Shown here piece by piece: positions 1-8,140 of a stretch of DNA of 64,000 nucleotides; position 1 is the stretch's first letter, and each line of letters starts with the position of its first letter. This DNA is from an uncultured Oscillibacter sp. (GTDB taxonomy: Bacteria; Bacillota; Clostridia; Oscillospirales; Oscillospiraceae). The stretch is from the NCBI GenBank assembly GCA_950097265.1, contig CATNDJ010000002.1, positions 16,708-80,707 on the forward strand. Reading direction: 5' to 3'. A program made the position numbers and the translations under genes. The notes under the pieces were generated by a model. That model was given only the letters and a program-made list of their open reading frames with translations, was not told the origin of the DNA and ran no database searches.

Positions 1-720
1 CCCGTCCGCCTCGGAGGGGCCTTCCCCCTCTTCTCCCTCCTCGCCGTTCTCCGCGGGCGGCCAGCCCTCCTCCGGCTCCGGCGGGTCCAGGAGAAACTCC
101 ACCAGGCCCGGGTCCCTCTCTCCGGGGTAGTAATTCACCACCCAGGGGATGGTCTCCGTCAGTTCCCGCTCCTCCCGGAGCTGCTGCATGGCCTCCTCCA
201 CCCGGGTTCCGCCGTTCTCTCCCCAATAGCCCATGCGGACCGCCAGTTCCGTCTTCCCCTCGTCCAGGGCGGCGGCCAGGAGGCTGTACAGGGCCTCGGG
301 GCTGGTGGCGTTCACCACCGCCTGAAGCTGCTCCAGGGTCCGGCGGTAGCCGATGCGCACCGCCACCTCGTAGTAGCCCCGCTGGGCGTGGCTGGAGGTG
401 GTGATAAATTCCACGGCGTAGGCCCCCATGGGGGTCTCCTGCTGGACCTCCGCCGCCGCCCGCTCCAGGGTGTCCGCCACGGCCAGGTCGCTCTTGAAGT
501 CGTACAGGCGCAGGGTGGCCGTCTCCCGGTGCTGGCCCACCAGCAGCAAAAGGTCGTTCACCACGTCCTGGTGGTTCTCCGCCCGGAGGGTCCCGGCGGC
601 CTCGCTCTCCCAAAACTTGCTGCTGTGGGGCTCCGCGGTGGAGTAGGTCCGCTCCAGCAGGGCCGAGCACCCCGTCAGAAGACAAAGCGCCAGGACCGTG
701 ACCAGCAGTTTTTTCAGCAT
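1..720 (-). CDS. Putative lipoprotein, function unknown (3' end beyond window)
   Basis: The reading frame opens at an ATG (718-720) preceded by a GGAGG-type ribosome site and runs off the left edge, so at least 240 codons are present and the C-terminus is missing. The N-terminus MLKKLLVTVLALCLLTGC is a classic lipoprotein signal with lipobox LTGC, so the mature protein should be a membrane-anchored lipoprotein outside the cell. The rest is soluble, with a repeated theme of aromatic/glycine segments (GYYEVAVRIGY, ELAVRMGYWG) and an acidic Pro/Glu-rich stretch at the window edge. It is followed on the same strand by an LUD-domain gene after a 34 bp gap upstream. I do not recognise the family. 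Confidence 0.75.
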   Translation of the reverse strand, partial: MLKKLLVTVLALCLLTGCSALLERTYSTAEPHSSKFWESEAAGTLRAENHQDVVNDLLLLVGQHRETATLRLYDFKSDLAVADTLERAAAEVQQETPMGAYAVEFITTSSHAQRGYYEVAVRIGYRRTLEQLQAVVNATSPEALYSLLAAALDEGKTELAVRMGYWGENGGTRVEEAMQQLREERELTETIPWVVNYYPGERDPGLVEFLLDPPEPEEGWPPAENGEEGEEGEGPSEADG

Positions 721-754
721 GACGGACCTCCTCCCCCTTTCTTCCCCAGCGGAT

Positions 755-1351
755 TTACATCCCTAAGTCCTCATCCACCAGCAGCACCTCGGCCTCCATG
801 CCCATCATGGGGCCCCAGAGGGTCACAAGCCCCCGGCAGATGCGCTCCGGGCTTCTGCAATCGTAGCAGCGGTCGCCCTTGACGGCGCAGGGGGTCTTCA
901 TCCCCAGCCGCTTGGCGTTCTGAGGCGAGGCGATGTTCCGGGCCCGCCAGACCGCCTGATCGTAGGTCGGGGCCAGCTTGTTCCGGCCCACGACGAAGAA
1001 GACCTTCTCATGGCCGAACAGCGTGGCGGCCACCCGGTTCCCCGCGCCGTCGATGTTGACCAGCTCCCCCGTCTCCGCCAGGCCGTTGACGGAGGTGAGG
1101 TACACGTCGGATGTCTGGGCCTCCCGCCGGGCGGCGGCCTTGTCCTCCCACTTCCAGTGCCAGATGGCCTTGTTGTGGCTCCCCAGGCGCTCATACAACC
1201 CCAGGGCATCCAGGGTGACGGACCCGCCGAAACCCACGGACTTGCCGTCGACGGCGGCGTCCAGGTAGTCCGCCGCCTCCTTCCCGGTGGAGAACACCCG
1301 GACCGTATAGCCCCGGGCCTCCAGATTCTTTTTCACCGCGTCGAAATTCAT
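755..1351 (-). CDS. LUD-domain (LutC/YkgG-like, DUF162) protein
   Basis: A 198-residue protein of the LUD superfamily, known from LutB/LutC lactate-utilisation proteins and from stand-alone family members in clostridia. It opens with an alpha/beta segment (GFGGSVTLDALGL, about residues 40-52), followed by SVNGLAETGELVNIDGAGNR (about 88-107) that matches the family core. Near the C-terminus are four cysteines (CAVKGDRCYDCRSPERIC, about 155-172) that could bind a metal or Fe-S cluster. The start ATG at 1349-1351 has a good GGAGG site. The stand-alone family has no firm function; an oxidoreductive role is inference. No lutA or lutB lies beside it here. Confidence 0.85.
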   Translation of the reverse strand: MNFDAVKKNLEARGYTVRVFSTGKEAADYLDAAVDGKSVGFGGSVTLDALGLYERLGSHNKAIWHWKWEDKAAARREAQTSDVYLTSVNGLAETGELVNIDGAGNRVAATLFGHEKVFFVVGRNKLAPTYDQAVWRARNIASPQNAKRLGMKTPCAVKGDRCYDCRSPERICRGLVTLWGPMMGMEAEVLLVDEDLGM

Positions 1352-1372
1352 CTTTGCAGCCTCCTTTGTTTT

Positions 1373-2224
1373 TTATATCTCGTCCCGCCGGTAGGGAGAG
1401 AATCCGTTTCCCAGCACGTCCCTGGCGTCGCAGACAATCAGGAACGCCTTCGGGTCCAGCTCGTAGACCCGGCGCTTTAAATCCACGATTTCCTTCTGTT
1501 TGAAAGCAATCATCAAAACCTGCTTTTCCGCCCCCGTATAGGCCCCCTGGCCCTGGAGGATGGTCACACCCCGGCGCTGGAGCAGCGTTTGGGAGAGGTC
1601 CTTCCAGCGGTCGGAGATGATATAGGCCACCCGGGAGTCCACCGCGCCATAGAGCACGGCGTCCATAGCCCGGGAGCAGGTATAGAGCTTGATGAAGCCG
1701 TACAGCATGGCGTCAAGCTCCCCGAAGGTCAGGGCCACCAGCAGCATGACGGCGGTATCCGGGACCACCACCAGCTTCCCGATGGGGAGCCAGGGCCATT
1801 TCAGCTTTAAGAGCTTGGCCACGATGTCGGTGCCCCCGGTGGTGGCCCCCTGGGCGAACACCAGCCCCAGGCCCACCCCCATCATCCCGCCGCCGAAAAT
1901 GGCCGCCAGAATGGGGTCCATGGGCTGGAAGCCGAAGAGCAGGTTTAAAGCGTCGATGGCGGCATTGCTGACCACCATGGCATAGAGGCTGCTGACCAGC
2001 AGGTGCCCCCCGATCTTCTTCCAGCCGATGAGGAACAGCGGCACGTTCATCAGCGCCGAGGCCACGCCCACGGTGACGCCGGGGAACAGGTAATGGGCAA
2101 TCTGCGCCAGGCCCGTGACGCCGCCCATGGCGAAATGATTGGGCGCGACGAACCAGTCGAAGGACAGCGCGTAAATCACGGAGCCCAGGGTGATGAGGGC
2201 ATAACTTTTCAAATGCTGCTTCAC
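1373..2224 (-). CDS. YitT family membrane protein (DUF161 + DUF2179)
   Basis: A 283-residue integral membrane protein of the YitT family. Several hydrophobic helices fill residues 1-170, including the family hallmark GGVTGLAQI near residue 34 and FAQGATTGGTDIVAKLL around residue 125. A soluble C-terminal DUF2179 domain follows (about 195-275, YIISDRWKDL and MIAFKQKEIVDLKRRVYELD). The start is GTG (2222-2224) with an AAGGAGG site just upstream. It is located 20 bp downstream of the topoisomerase subunit gene on the same strand, so co-transcription is possible. Substrate is unknown for most YitT proteins. Confidence 0.88.
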   Translation of the reverse strand: MKQHLKSYALITLGSVIYALSFDWFVAPNHFAMGGVTGLAQIAHYLFPGVTVGVASALMNVPLFLIGWKKIGGHLLVSSLYAMVVSNAAIDALNLLFGFQPMDPILAAIFGGGMMGVGLGLVFAQGATTGGTDIVAKLLKLKWPWLPIGKLVVVPDTAVMLLVALTFGELDAMLYGFIKLYTCSRAMDAVLYGAVDSRVAYIISDRWKDLSQTLLQRRGVTILQGQGAYTGAEKQVLMIAFKQKEIVDLKRRVYELDPKAFLIVCDARDVLGNGFSPYRRDEI

Positions 2225-2245
2225 AGCCGCCTCCTTACGGTCTTG

Positions 2246-4504
2246 TCACGTCTTGGGTTCTCCGTCCAGCAGGCCCAGCTGGACCTCCCCCGTGTCCTCC
2301 TGCCGCAGCAGGGCGCCCGCCGCGGGCACCGCCCGGACCCGGTAGCGGCTCTTGTTGGCGATAGCCGTTTCCTCCAGGGGGCGGACGGACTCCAATTGAT
2401 ACTTGGGCTTCAGGGTCATCACCGCCACGCCCTGGGTGGACCGGGTGGTCTTGGGGGCCAGCAGGGCGGTGTGGAAGATGAGGCACCGGGGCTCCGTGGA
2501 GTACGCCGCCAGCTCCATCTCCGCGTCCACCCGGAGAATCGTTTTCAGGGGGGACTTGTCCGAGTAGGCCCCGGTGAGCTTCCGGCGGTTGGAGGCGGTC
2601 TGGTACGCCTTGATCTCCACCCGGGCCGCCTTGCCGTTCTCAAAGAAGAAGAGGAGCCCGCCGGAGTAGTCCCCGGGGAGAACCATGAAAATGACGCTCT
2701 CCCCCGGGTCCATTCCCAGCTTCGCCGGGAGGTAGTCCCCCAGGACGCTGGCCTTGGAGTCCTCGAACTCGCTGAGGCGGGTCTTGTAGACCTGACATTT
2801 GTCGGTGAAGAACATGACCTCGGCCCGGCTGGCGGTCTCGAAGCTCTGCCGGAGGCCGTCTCCCTCCTTGTACTTCTGGGCCCCGCTCATGCGGAGGCTC
2901 TGGGGGGTGATCTTCTTGAAGTAGCCCTCTTTGGAGAGGAAGACGTGGACCGGGTATTCCTCCGGCCCCTCGTCCTCCCCCGGGTCCGGCAGCTCGTGGG
3001 CGTAGACGATGGCGGTGCGGCGGGGCTCGCCGTACTTCTTCGCCGCCTCCCGGAGCTCCTCCAGGATGATTTTTTTCACCCGCCGGGGGTCCTGAAGGAT
3101 ATCTTCCAGGTCGTCGATCTCATCCTGGAGGGCCTCGGTCTCCTTCACCCGCTTCAGGATGTACTCTTTATTGATGTTGCGGAGCTTGATTTCCGCCACG
3201 TACTCCGCCTGGACCTGGTCGATGCCAAAGCCGATCATCAGGTTGGGGATGACCTCGGCTTCCTCCTCCGTCTCCCGGATGATTTTGATGGCCTTGTCGA
3301 TGTCCAGCAGGATGCGCTTGAGGCCCTTGAGGAGGTGCAGCTTTTCCTTCCGCTTCCCCAGGACGAAGAACACCCGCCGCCGGACGGACTCGGTGCGCCA
3401 GGCGGTCCACTCCTCCAGGATCTGCCGGACCCCCAGCACCCGGGGCTGCCCGGCGATGAGAACGTTGAAGTTGCAGGAGAACGCATCCTCCAGGGGGGTC
3501 TGCTTAAAGAGGCGGGCCATGAGCTTCTCCGGGTCCGCGCCCCGCTTTAAGTCAATGGTGAGCTTTAGGCCCGAGAGATCCGTCTCGTCCCGCATGTCGG
3601 CGATTTCCTTGGCCTTGCCCGCCTTGATGAGCTCCGCCACCTTGTCCAGAATGGCCTCGGTGGAGGTGGAATAGGGAATCTCCGTGATCTCGATGAGGTT
3701 TTCCTCTTTCACATAGCGCCACTTGGCCCGGACCTTCACGCCGCCCCGGCCGGTGGCGTAGATGTCCCGCAGGGCGTCCCGGTCGCAGATGAGCTCTCCC
3801 CCCGTGGGAAAGTCCGGGGCGGGCAGGGTCTCCAGCAGGTCGCAGTCCGGGTTCTTGAGGTAGGCCGCCGCGGTGTCGCAGACCTCTTTTAAGTTGAAGC
3901 CGCAGAACTGGGAGGCCATGCCCACGGCGATGCCCATGTTGGCGGAGACCAGGATGTTGGGGAAGGTGGTGGGCAGCAGGGCGGGCTCCTTCATGGTGTT
4001 GTCGTAGTTGTCGACAAAGTCCACCGTGTCGGAGTCGATGTCCCGGAAGAGCTCTTGGCAGATGGGGGTGAGCTTTGCCTCGGTGTACCGGGGGGCGGCG
4101 CAGGACATGTCCCGGGAGTAGTGCTTGCCGAAGTTGCCCTTGGAGTCCACGAAGGGGGTCAGCAGCGCCCCGTAGCCCCGGGAGAGGCGGACCATGGTGT
4201 CGTAGATGGCGGCGTCCCCGTGGGGGTTCAGGCGCATGGTCTGGCCCACGATGTTGGCGGACTTCGTCCGGGCCCCCGTCAGGAGGCCCATCTTGTACAT
4301 GGTGTAGAGGAGCTTGCGGTGGGAGGGCTTGAAGCCGTCGATTTCCGGAATGGCCCGGGAGACGATGACGGACATCGCGTAGGGCATGTAGTTGGTCTCC
4401 AGGGTGTCGGTAATGGGCTGCTCCACCACGGCGGCGTGTAACCCTAAGACGTTGGGGTTGCCGGATTTGGGCTTTCCGGTCTCGGGTGTTTTCTTCTTTG
4501 GCAT
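2246..4504 (-). CDS. parC: DNA topoisomerase IV subunit A (ParC-like, clostridial type)
   Basis: A 752-residue type IIA topoisomerase breakage-reunion subunit, distinct from the true GyrA encoded at 42.9-45.4 kb. The first motif reads AIPEIDGFKPSHRKLLYTM instead of the gyrase [13 protein letters not shown]. The catalytic tyrosine is Tyr140 in AAPRYTEAKL. A coiled-coil tower (about 350-490) precedes a partial beta-propeller C-terminal domain, and I see no gyrase-type QxxGGxG box, which fits a decatenase role. It pairs with the ATPase subunit at 5.75-7.74 kb, separated from it by a small membrane-protein gene and a RAYT gene. Calling it topo IV rather than a second gyrase is inference from motif and context. 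Confidence 0.88.
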   Translation of the reverse strand: MPKKKTPETGKPKSGNPNVLGLHAAVVEQPITDTLETNYMPYAMSVIVSRAIPEIDGFKPSHRKLLYTMYKMGLLTGARTKSANIVGQTMRLNPHGDAAIYDTMVRLSRGYGALLTPFVDSKGNFGKHYSRDMSCAAPRYTEAKLTPICQELFRDIDSDTVDFVDNYDNTMKEPALLPTTFPNILVSANMGIAVGMASQFCGFNLKEVCDTAAAYLKNPDCDLLETLPAPDFPTGGELICDRDALRDIYATGRGGVKVRAKWRYVKEENLIEITEIPYSTSTEAILDKVAELIKAGKAKEIADMRDETDLSGLKLTIDLKRGADPEKLMARLFKQTPLEDAFSCNFNVLIAGQPRVLGVRQILEEWTAWRTESVRRRVFFVLGKRKEKLHLLKGLKRILLDIDKAIKIIRETEEEAEVIPNLMIGFGIDQVQAEYVAEIKLRNINKEYILKRVKETEALQDEIDDLEDILQDPRRVKKIILEELREAAKKYGEPRRTAIVYAHELPDPGEDEGPEEYPVHVFLSKEGYFKKITPQSLRMSGAQKYKEGDGLRQSFETASRAEVMFFTDKCQVYKTRLSEFEDSKASVLGDYLPAKLGMDPGESVIFMVLPGDYSGGLLFFFENGKAARVEIKAYQTASNRRKLTGAYSDKSPLKTILRVDAEMELAAYSTEPRCLIFHTALLAPKTTRSTQGVAVMTLKPKYQLESVRPLEETAIANKSRYRVRAVPAAGALLRQEDTGEVQLGLLDGEPKT

Positions 4505-4528
4505 GATGTTGATTCCTTACTTAAATAT

Positions 4529-5146
4529 TCAGTTCTGCGGGGAGCCCTCCGGCCCATCCGGCGGCGCGGTCCCGTTCAGGGCGTCCACGAACGCGTCCAC
4601 CTGGTCCAGGTAGGCCTCGACGGTTTCAACGAGATTGCCCTCTGCCTGGAAGCCCTGGTGAATGGCCACGGCCCACAGGGCGCCGGAGCCTCCCCCCTCG
4701 CCGGAGAGGGCGTAGGCCATAGCGGGGTCGTCGTAAAAGAGCTGCTGCGGGTTCCGGTAGAGGGCGCAGCGGGCCATATGGGCTGCCGCCTCGCAGATCA
4801 GCTCCTCGCTGGCGAAGTAGTTCAGCCGCTCCGGCTCCTCGGTCCGATAATACTCGAACACGCTGTGAATCTGTTCCTTGGCGTAGACGGTATACTGGCT
4901 TTTCAGGTTGGCGGTTTCGGCGTTGTATTCCTCCGCCTGGGCGGCCAGGGCTTCATCCAGATAGCGGAGGTAGTCGGCGGGGATGACTTCCCGGGCCAGC
5001 ACCATGTCCCGGACCTGGGCCCGAATCTCCGCCTGCGGGTCCTCCGGAACGGCGGCTGCGGCGGGGGCGGCGGTTTTGACGGCCCAGCACAGGGCCAGGG
5101 CGGAGACCAGGATGGACGCCGCCAGAGCGTAGAGGGCTTGTTTCAT
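4529..5146 (-). CDS. Single-pass membrane protein, function unknown
   Basis: 205 residues with one N-terminal hydrophobic segment (LYALAASILVSALALCWAV, about residues 4-22) acting as signal anchor, then a mostly helical acidic extracytoplasmic domain rich in Ala, Glu and Tyr. The in-frame codons upstream of 5146 are ignored because the ATG at 5144-5146 has a strong AGGAGG site and directly begins the membrane segment. It lies between parC and the RAYT gene, 24 bp upstream of parC, suggesting co-transcription with the topoisomerase genes. I do not recognise a family. Confidence 0.7.
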   Translation of the reverse strand: MKQALYALAASILVSALALCWAVKTAAPAAAAVPEDPQAEIRAQVRDMVLAREVIPADYLRYLDEALAAQAEEYNAETANLKSQYTVYAKEQIHSVFEYYRTEEPERLNYFASEELICEAAAHMARCALYRNPQQLFYDDPAMAYALSGEGGGSGALWAVAIHQGFQAEGNLVETVEAYLDQVDAFVDALNGTAPPDGPEGSPQN

Positions 5147-5207
5147 TTCAGGGCCTCCTGTGGGTGAATTGAAATCGGGCGCTGGGGGCATCGAGGTTGC
5201 GCGGCGG

Positions 5208-5753
5208 TCATTCTTTGCTTGATATCCATTTCTGGGGGTTGTCAAGGATGTATTGGCGGGTGGCTTTCAGGTCTTCTTGGTTGCGGATGATGTGGTCGTA
5301 ATAGCTGGTTTGCCACAATTTTGTTTCAGATGGCATCCCTAAAATTCGATATTGCCGGTCTGTATAGGATTTCATGGCTCCAATAATGTCTTGTAGGGGG
5401 CGGGCTCTGTCCCACCCCGTTTTACAGGTTTCTGCCGTGCTTTTTGCTATGGACAAAATTAAATGCACATGGTCCGGCATAATACAATAGGTGTCAACCT
5501 GTACCCCGGCATACCGTTGCGGAATCCCACGAATGGATTCATCCACCACCTGCCCAATAGGCGTCAGGACAATAACGGGGGAAAAATCGGCAGTTCCGTC
5601 AGGCGGGGCGGGACAGAGCCCGCCCCCTACACGGATGGTCGACAGAAGGTCCTGTCCCCGCACAGCCGTGCAAACCGTCACAAAATAATATCCCGCCCTG
5701 CCGTAATCATATCCCCGCAATCGAAGGGGCTTTCTCTGCACCCAATCGTTCAT
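5208..5753 (-). CDS. REP-associated tyrosine transposase (RAYT, IS200/IS605 Y1 superfamily)
   Basis: A 181-residue HUH single-strand nuclease. The N-terminal GYDYGRAGYYFVTVCTA and the metal-binding HUH motif in MPDHVHLIL (about residues 93-101) are typical, and WQTSYYDHIIRNQEDL (about 147-162) holds the candidate catalytic tyrosine. RAYTs are domesticated transposases that mobilise short REP palindromes. Its ATG overlaps the stop of the ParE-like gene (ATGA, 5750-5753), so it is translationally coupled to it. Two REP-like palindromes in inverted orientation lie inside this coding region (5392-5419 and 5604-5631) and are translated as loops. Related palindromes are scattered through the window and are likely substrates. 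Confidence 0.85.
   Translation of the reverse strand: MNDWVQRKPLRLRGYDYGRAGYYFVTVCTAVRGQDLLSTIRVGGGLCPAPPDGTADFSPVIVLTPIGQVVDESIRGIPQRYAGVQVDTYCIMPDHVHLILSIAKSTAETCKTGWDRARPLQDIIGAMKSYTDRQYRILGMPSETKLWQTSYYDHIIRNQEDLKATRQYILDNPQKWISSKE
5392..5419 (+). repeat. REP-like palindrome inside the RAYT gene (plus orientation)
   Basis: TGTAGGGGGCGGGCTCTGTC continues as CCACCCCG. The core GGGCTCTGTCCC and its neighbours match REP units at 24069, 24130, 59274 and 59323. It lies in the RAYT coding sequence and encodes part of KTGWDRARPLQ on the minus strand. Confidence 0.7.
5604..5631 (-). repeat. REP-like palindrome inside the RAYT gene (minus orientation)
   Basis: The reverse complement of the unit at 5392, with core GGGACAGAGCCCGCCCCCTA. 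Together the two form an inverted pair 184 bp apart within the transposase gene. This copy encodes VGGGLCPAPPDGT in the transposase. Confidence 0.7.
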
Positions 5754-7741
5754 GAGATGTCGGCCATTTCAAGGTATTTATACCCATTCTCCGCAATGTG
5801 GTCCTTCCGCCCCTGGAGGTTGTCTCCCAGGAGGAGGTCGAAGACCTGGGCCGTCCGCTCCACGTCCTCCGGCATGACCCGGATGAGCCGCCGGGTCTCC
5901 GGGTTCATGGTGGTCAGCCACATCATGTCCGGGTCGTTCTCGCCCAGGCCCTTGGAGCGGTCGATTTTTACTTTCTTCCCCTCCAGGTCCTTCACAATGT
6001 CGTTTTTCTCCTTGTCCGAGTAGGCAAACCAAGTCTTCTCCCCGCAGTTGATTTCAAACAGCGGGGTCTCGGCGATATACACGTACCCCTCCCGGATCAG
6101 GGTGGGGGTCAGGCGGTAGAGCATGGTCAGCACCAGCGTCCGGATCTGGAAGCCGTCCACGTCGCCGTCGGTGCAGATGACCACCTTGCTCCAGCGGAGG
6201 TTCCCCAGGTCGAAGGAGGACACGTCCTTGGCGTGTTTGTTTGTAACCTCCACGCCGCAGCCCAGGACCTTGATGAGGTCCGTGATGATCTCGCTCTTGA
6301 AGATCCGGGCGTAGTCCGCCTTCAGGCAGTTCAGGATCTTCCCCCGGATGGGCATGATGCCCTGATACTCCGAGTCCCGGGCCAGCTTCACGCTGCCAAG
6401 GGCCGAGTCGCCCTCCACGATGTAGATTTCCCGGCGGTTCACGTCCTTCGTCCGGCAGTCCACGAACTTCTGCACCCGGTTGGCGATGTCCACGCTGCCG
6501 GAGAGCTTTTTCTTGATGCTCAGCCGGGCCTCCTCCGCCTTCTCCCGGCTGCGCTTGTTCAGCAGCACCTGCTCCGCGATCTTCTCCGCGTCAAAGTGGT
6601 TTTCAATAAAGTAGATCTCCAGGTTGGACCGGAGAAACTCCGTCATGGCCTCCTGGACGAAGCGGTTGGTGATGGCCTTTTTCGTCTGGTTTTCATAGGA
6701 GGTCTGGGTGGAGAAGTTGCTGGTGACCAAGATCAGGCAGTCCTCCACGTCCGCCCAGGTGACCTTGCTCTCGTTCTTCTGGTACTTCCCCTGCTCCCGC
6801 AGGTACTTGTCCACGGCGGAGACGAAGGCGGAGCGGCTGGCCTTCTCCGGGCTTCCCCCGTGCTCCAGCCAGCTGGAGTTGTGGTAGTGCTCCACCACGT
6901 TCACCCGGTTGGAAAAGCAGAAGGCCGCGCTGAGCTTCACCTTGTACTCCGGCTTATCCTCCCGGTCCCGGCCCTTCTTCTCCGCCTGCCAGAAGGCCGG
7001 GGAGGTCAGGGCCGTCTCTCCCGCCAGCTCCGCCACATAGTCGGCGATGCCGTTCTCGTAGACGAACTCCGTCTCCTCGAAATTCCCCGGCTTCGTCTCA
7101 TTTTTAAAGTGGAAGGTGAGCCCGGCGTTGACCACCGCCTGGCGCTTGCACACGCCCTCGAAATACTCCGGCGGCACGGCGATGTCCGTGAACACGTCCA
7201 GGTCCGGGAGCCAGCGGGTCCGGGTGCCGGTCTTCTTGGCCTGGGATTTGGGCAGGGGCGTTTTCTGGAGCTCCCCCACAATCTCCCCCCGCTCGAAGCG
7301 CAGGCGGTACTCGAAGCCGTCCCGCCAGACGGTCACGTCCATATACCGGGAGGCGTACTGGGTGGCGCAGGAGCCCAGGCCGTTGAGCCCCAGGGAGAAC
7401 TCGTAGTTGTCCCCGGAGACGTTGTCGTACTTGCCCCCGGCGTAGAGCTCGCAGAACACCAGCTCCCAGTTGTACTTCTGCTCCTTCTCGTTCCAGTCCA
7501 CGGGGCAGCCCCGGCCCGCGTCCTCCACCTCCACGCTGCGGTCCAGAAAGCGGGTGACGGTGATGGCCTTCCCGTGGCCCTCCCGGGCCTCGTCGATGGA
7601 GTTGGATAAAATCTCGAACACCGCGTGCTCGCAGCCGTCCAGGCCGTCGGAGCCGAAAATGACCCCGGGGCGCTTCCGCACCCGGTCCGCGCCCTTTAAG
7701 GCGGAAATGCTGTCGTTGCCGTAATCCTGTTTCTTCGCCAT
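5750..7741 (-). CDS. parE: DNA topoisomerase IV subunit B (ParE-like ATPase subunit)
   Basis: A 663-residue type IIA topoisomerase ATPase subunit. The GHKL ATP-binding domain shows EILSNSIDEAREG (about residues 44-56) and a glycine-rich lid region SLGLNGLGSCATQ. The transducer follows, then the TOPRIM domain with [11 protein letters not shown] (about 440-450) and ICTDGDVDGFQIRTL (about 520-534), carrying the acidic metal ligands. It differs clearly from the GyrB at 45.4 kb ([11 protein letters not shown]). Start ATG at 7739-7741 with GGAGG site. It is first in a minus-strand run parE-RAYT-membrane protein-parC, transcribed from the 7.74-8.14 kb gap. Confidence 0.9.
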   Translation of the reverse strand: MAKKQDYGNDSISALKGADRVRKRPGVIFGSDGLDGCEHAVFEILSNSIDEAREGHGKAITVTRFLDRSVEVEDAGRGCPVDWNEKEQKYNWELVFCELYAGGKYDNVSGDNYEFSLGLNGLGSCATQYASRYMDVTVWRDGFEYRLRFERGEIVGELQKTPLPKSQAKKTGTRTRWLPDLDVFTDIAVPPEYFEGVCKRQAVVNAGLTFHFKNETKPGNFEETEFVYENGIADYVAELAGETALTSPAFWQAEKKGRDREDKPEYKVKLSAAFCFSNRVNVVEHYHNSSWLEHGGSPEKASRSAFVSAVDKYLREQGKYQKNESKVTWADVEDCLILVTSNFSTQTSYENQTKKAITNRFVQEAMTEFLRSNLEIYFIENHFDAEKIAEQVLLNKRSREKAEEARLSIKKKLSGSVDIANRVQKFVDCRTKDVNRREIYIVEGDSALGSVKLARDSEYQGIMPIRGKILNCLKADYARIFKSEIITDLIKVLGCGVEVTNKHAKDVSSFDLGNLRWSKVVICTDGDVDGFQIRTLVLTMLYRLTPTLIREGYVYIAETPLFEINCGEKTWFAYSDKEKNDIVKDLEGKKVKIDRSKGLGENDPDMMWLTTMNPETRRLIRVMPEDVERTAQVFDLLLGDNLQGRKDHIAENGYKYLEMADIS

Positions 7742-7987
7742 AGTTCCTCCAAAACCGGCGGCGTCCGCCGGAAATTCCTCTTTTTCGTCCCGAAAAATAC
7801 CCAGGATTTTGAAACGGTTCGATTATATCACAAGAGCTCCCCGGGTTCAACCCCCCTCCGGCAAAGGGCCCCTTTCCCGCCTTTTCCCGTCCGGGACCGC
7901 TGTTTTTCTGAAAAATGTTACTTTTGTTACTTTTTCATAACGGCCCGTCACCCGTCCAGAGCCCTTCCGGGAAGGGACTTTTGCACA

Positions 7988-8008
7988 TTATCCACAGAGT
8001 TGTCCACA
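7988..8008 (+). promoter_or_regulatory. Two tandem DnaA-box-like sites
   Basis: TTATCCACA at 7988-7996 is a perfect DnaA box. TTGTCCACA at 8000-8008 has one mismatch and lies exactly 12 bp further on, the same face-related spacing seen in DnaA-box clusters. They precede the degV promoter by about 60 bp. Confidence 0.6.
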
Positions 8009-8067
8009 CTGTTATGTCAACCGTGGATTCCTCAAAAAAATTCCCGGGGAGAATTTCCCTTTTTTCG

Positions 8068-8096
8068 TTGACAGCCGGCGGGGAATACTGTATGAT
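8068..8096 (+). promoter_or_regulatory. Sigma-A promoter upstream of degV
   Basis: A consensus -35 TTGACA (8068-8073) is separated by 17 bp from -10 TATGAT (8091-8096), 45 bp before the degV start codon. Confidence 0.75.
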
Positions 8097-8140
8097 AACA
8101 GAAGACATGATATCAGAAACCATATTATGGGGTGTGTTGT

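Larger units (their letters stand above)
7742..8140. other. Divergent intergenic region between parE and degV
   Basis: About 400 bp without a gene. It contains several AT-rich runs (around 7812-7830 and 7910-7940), a tandem pair of DnaA-box-like sites (7988-8008), and a strong sigma-A promoter for degV (8068-8096). It is the point where gene polarity switches from minus to plus for the next 29 kb. It could be an origin-like or DnaA-regulated region; I cannot tell which from sequence alone. Confidence 0.6.

Noticed and set aside
2003-3550. Long plus-strand open frame opposite parC, and similar frames opposite gyrA, gyrB, aspS, dnaA and pgm
   Set aside because: They lie antisense to clear genes, show His/Gly/Val/Asp-rich shadow composition and lack ribosome sites.
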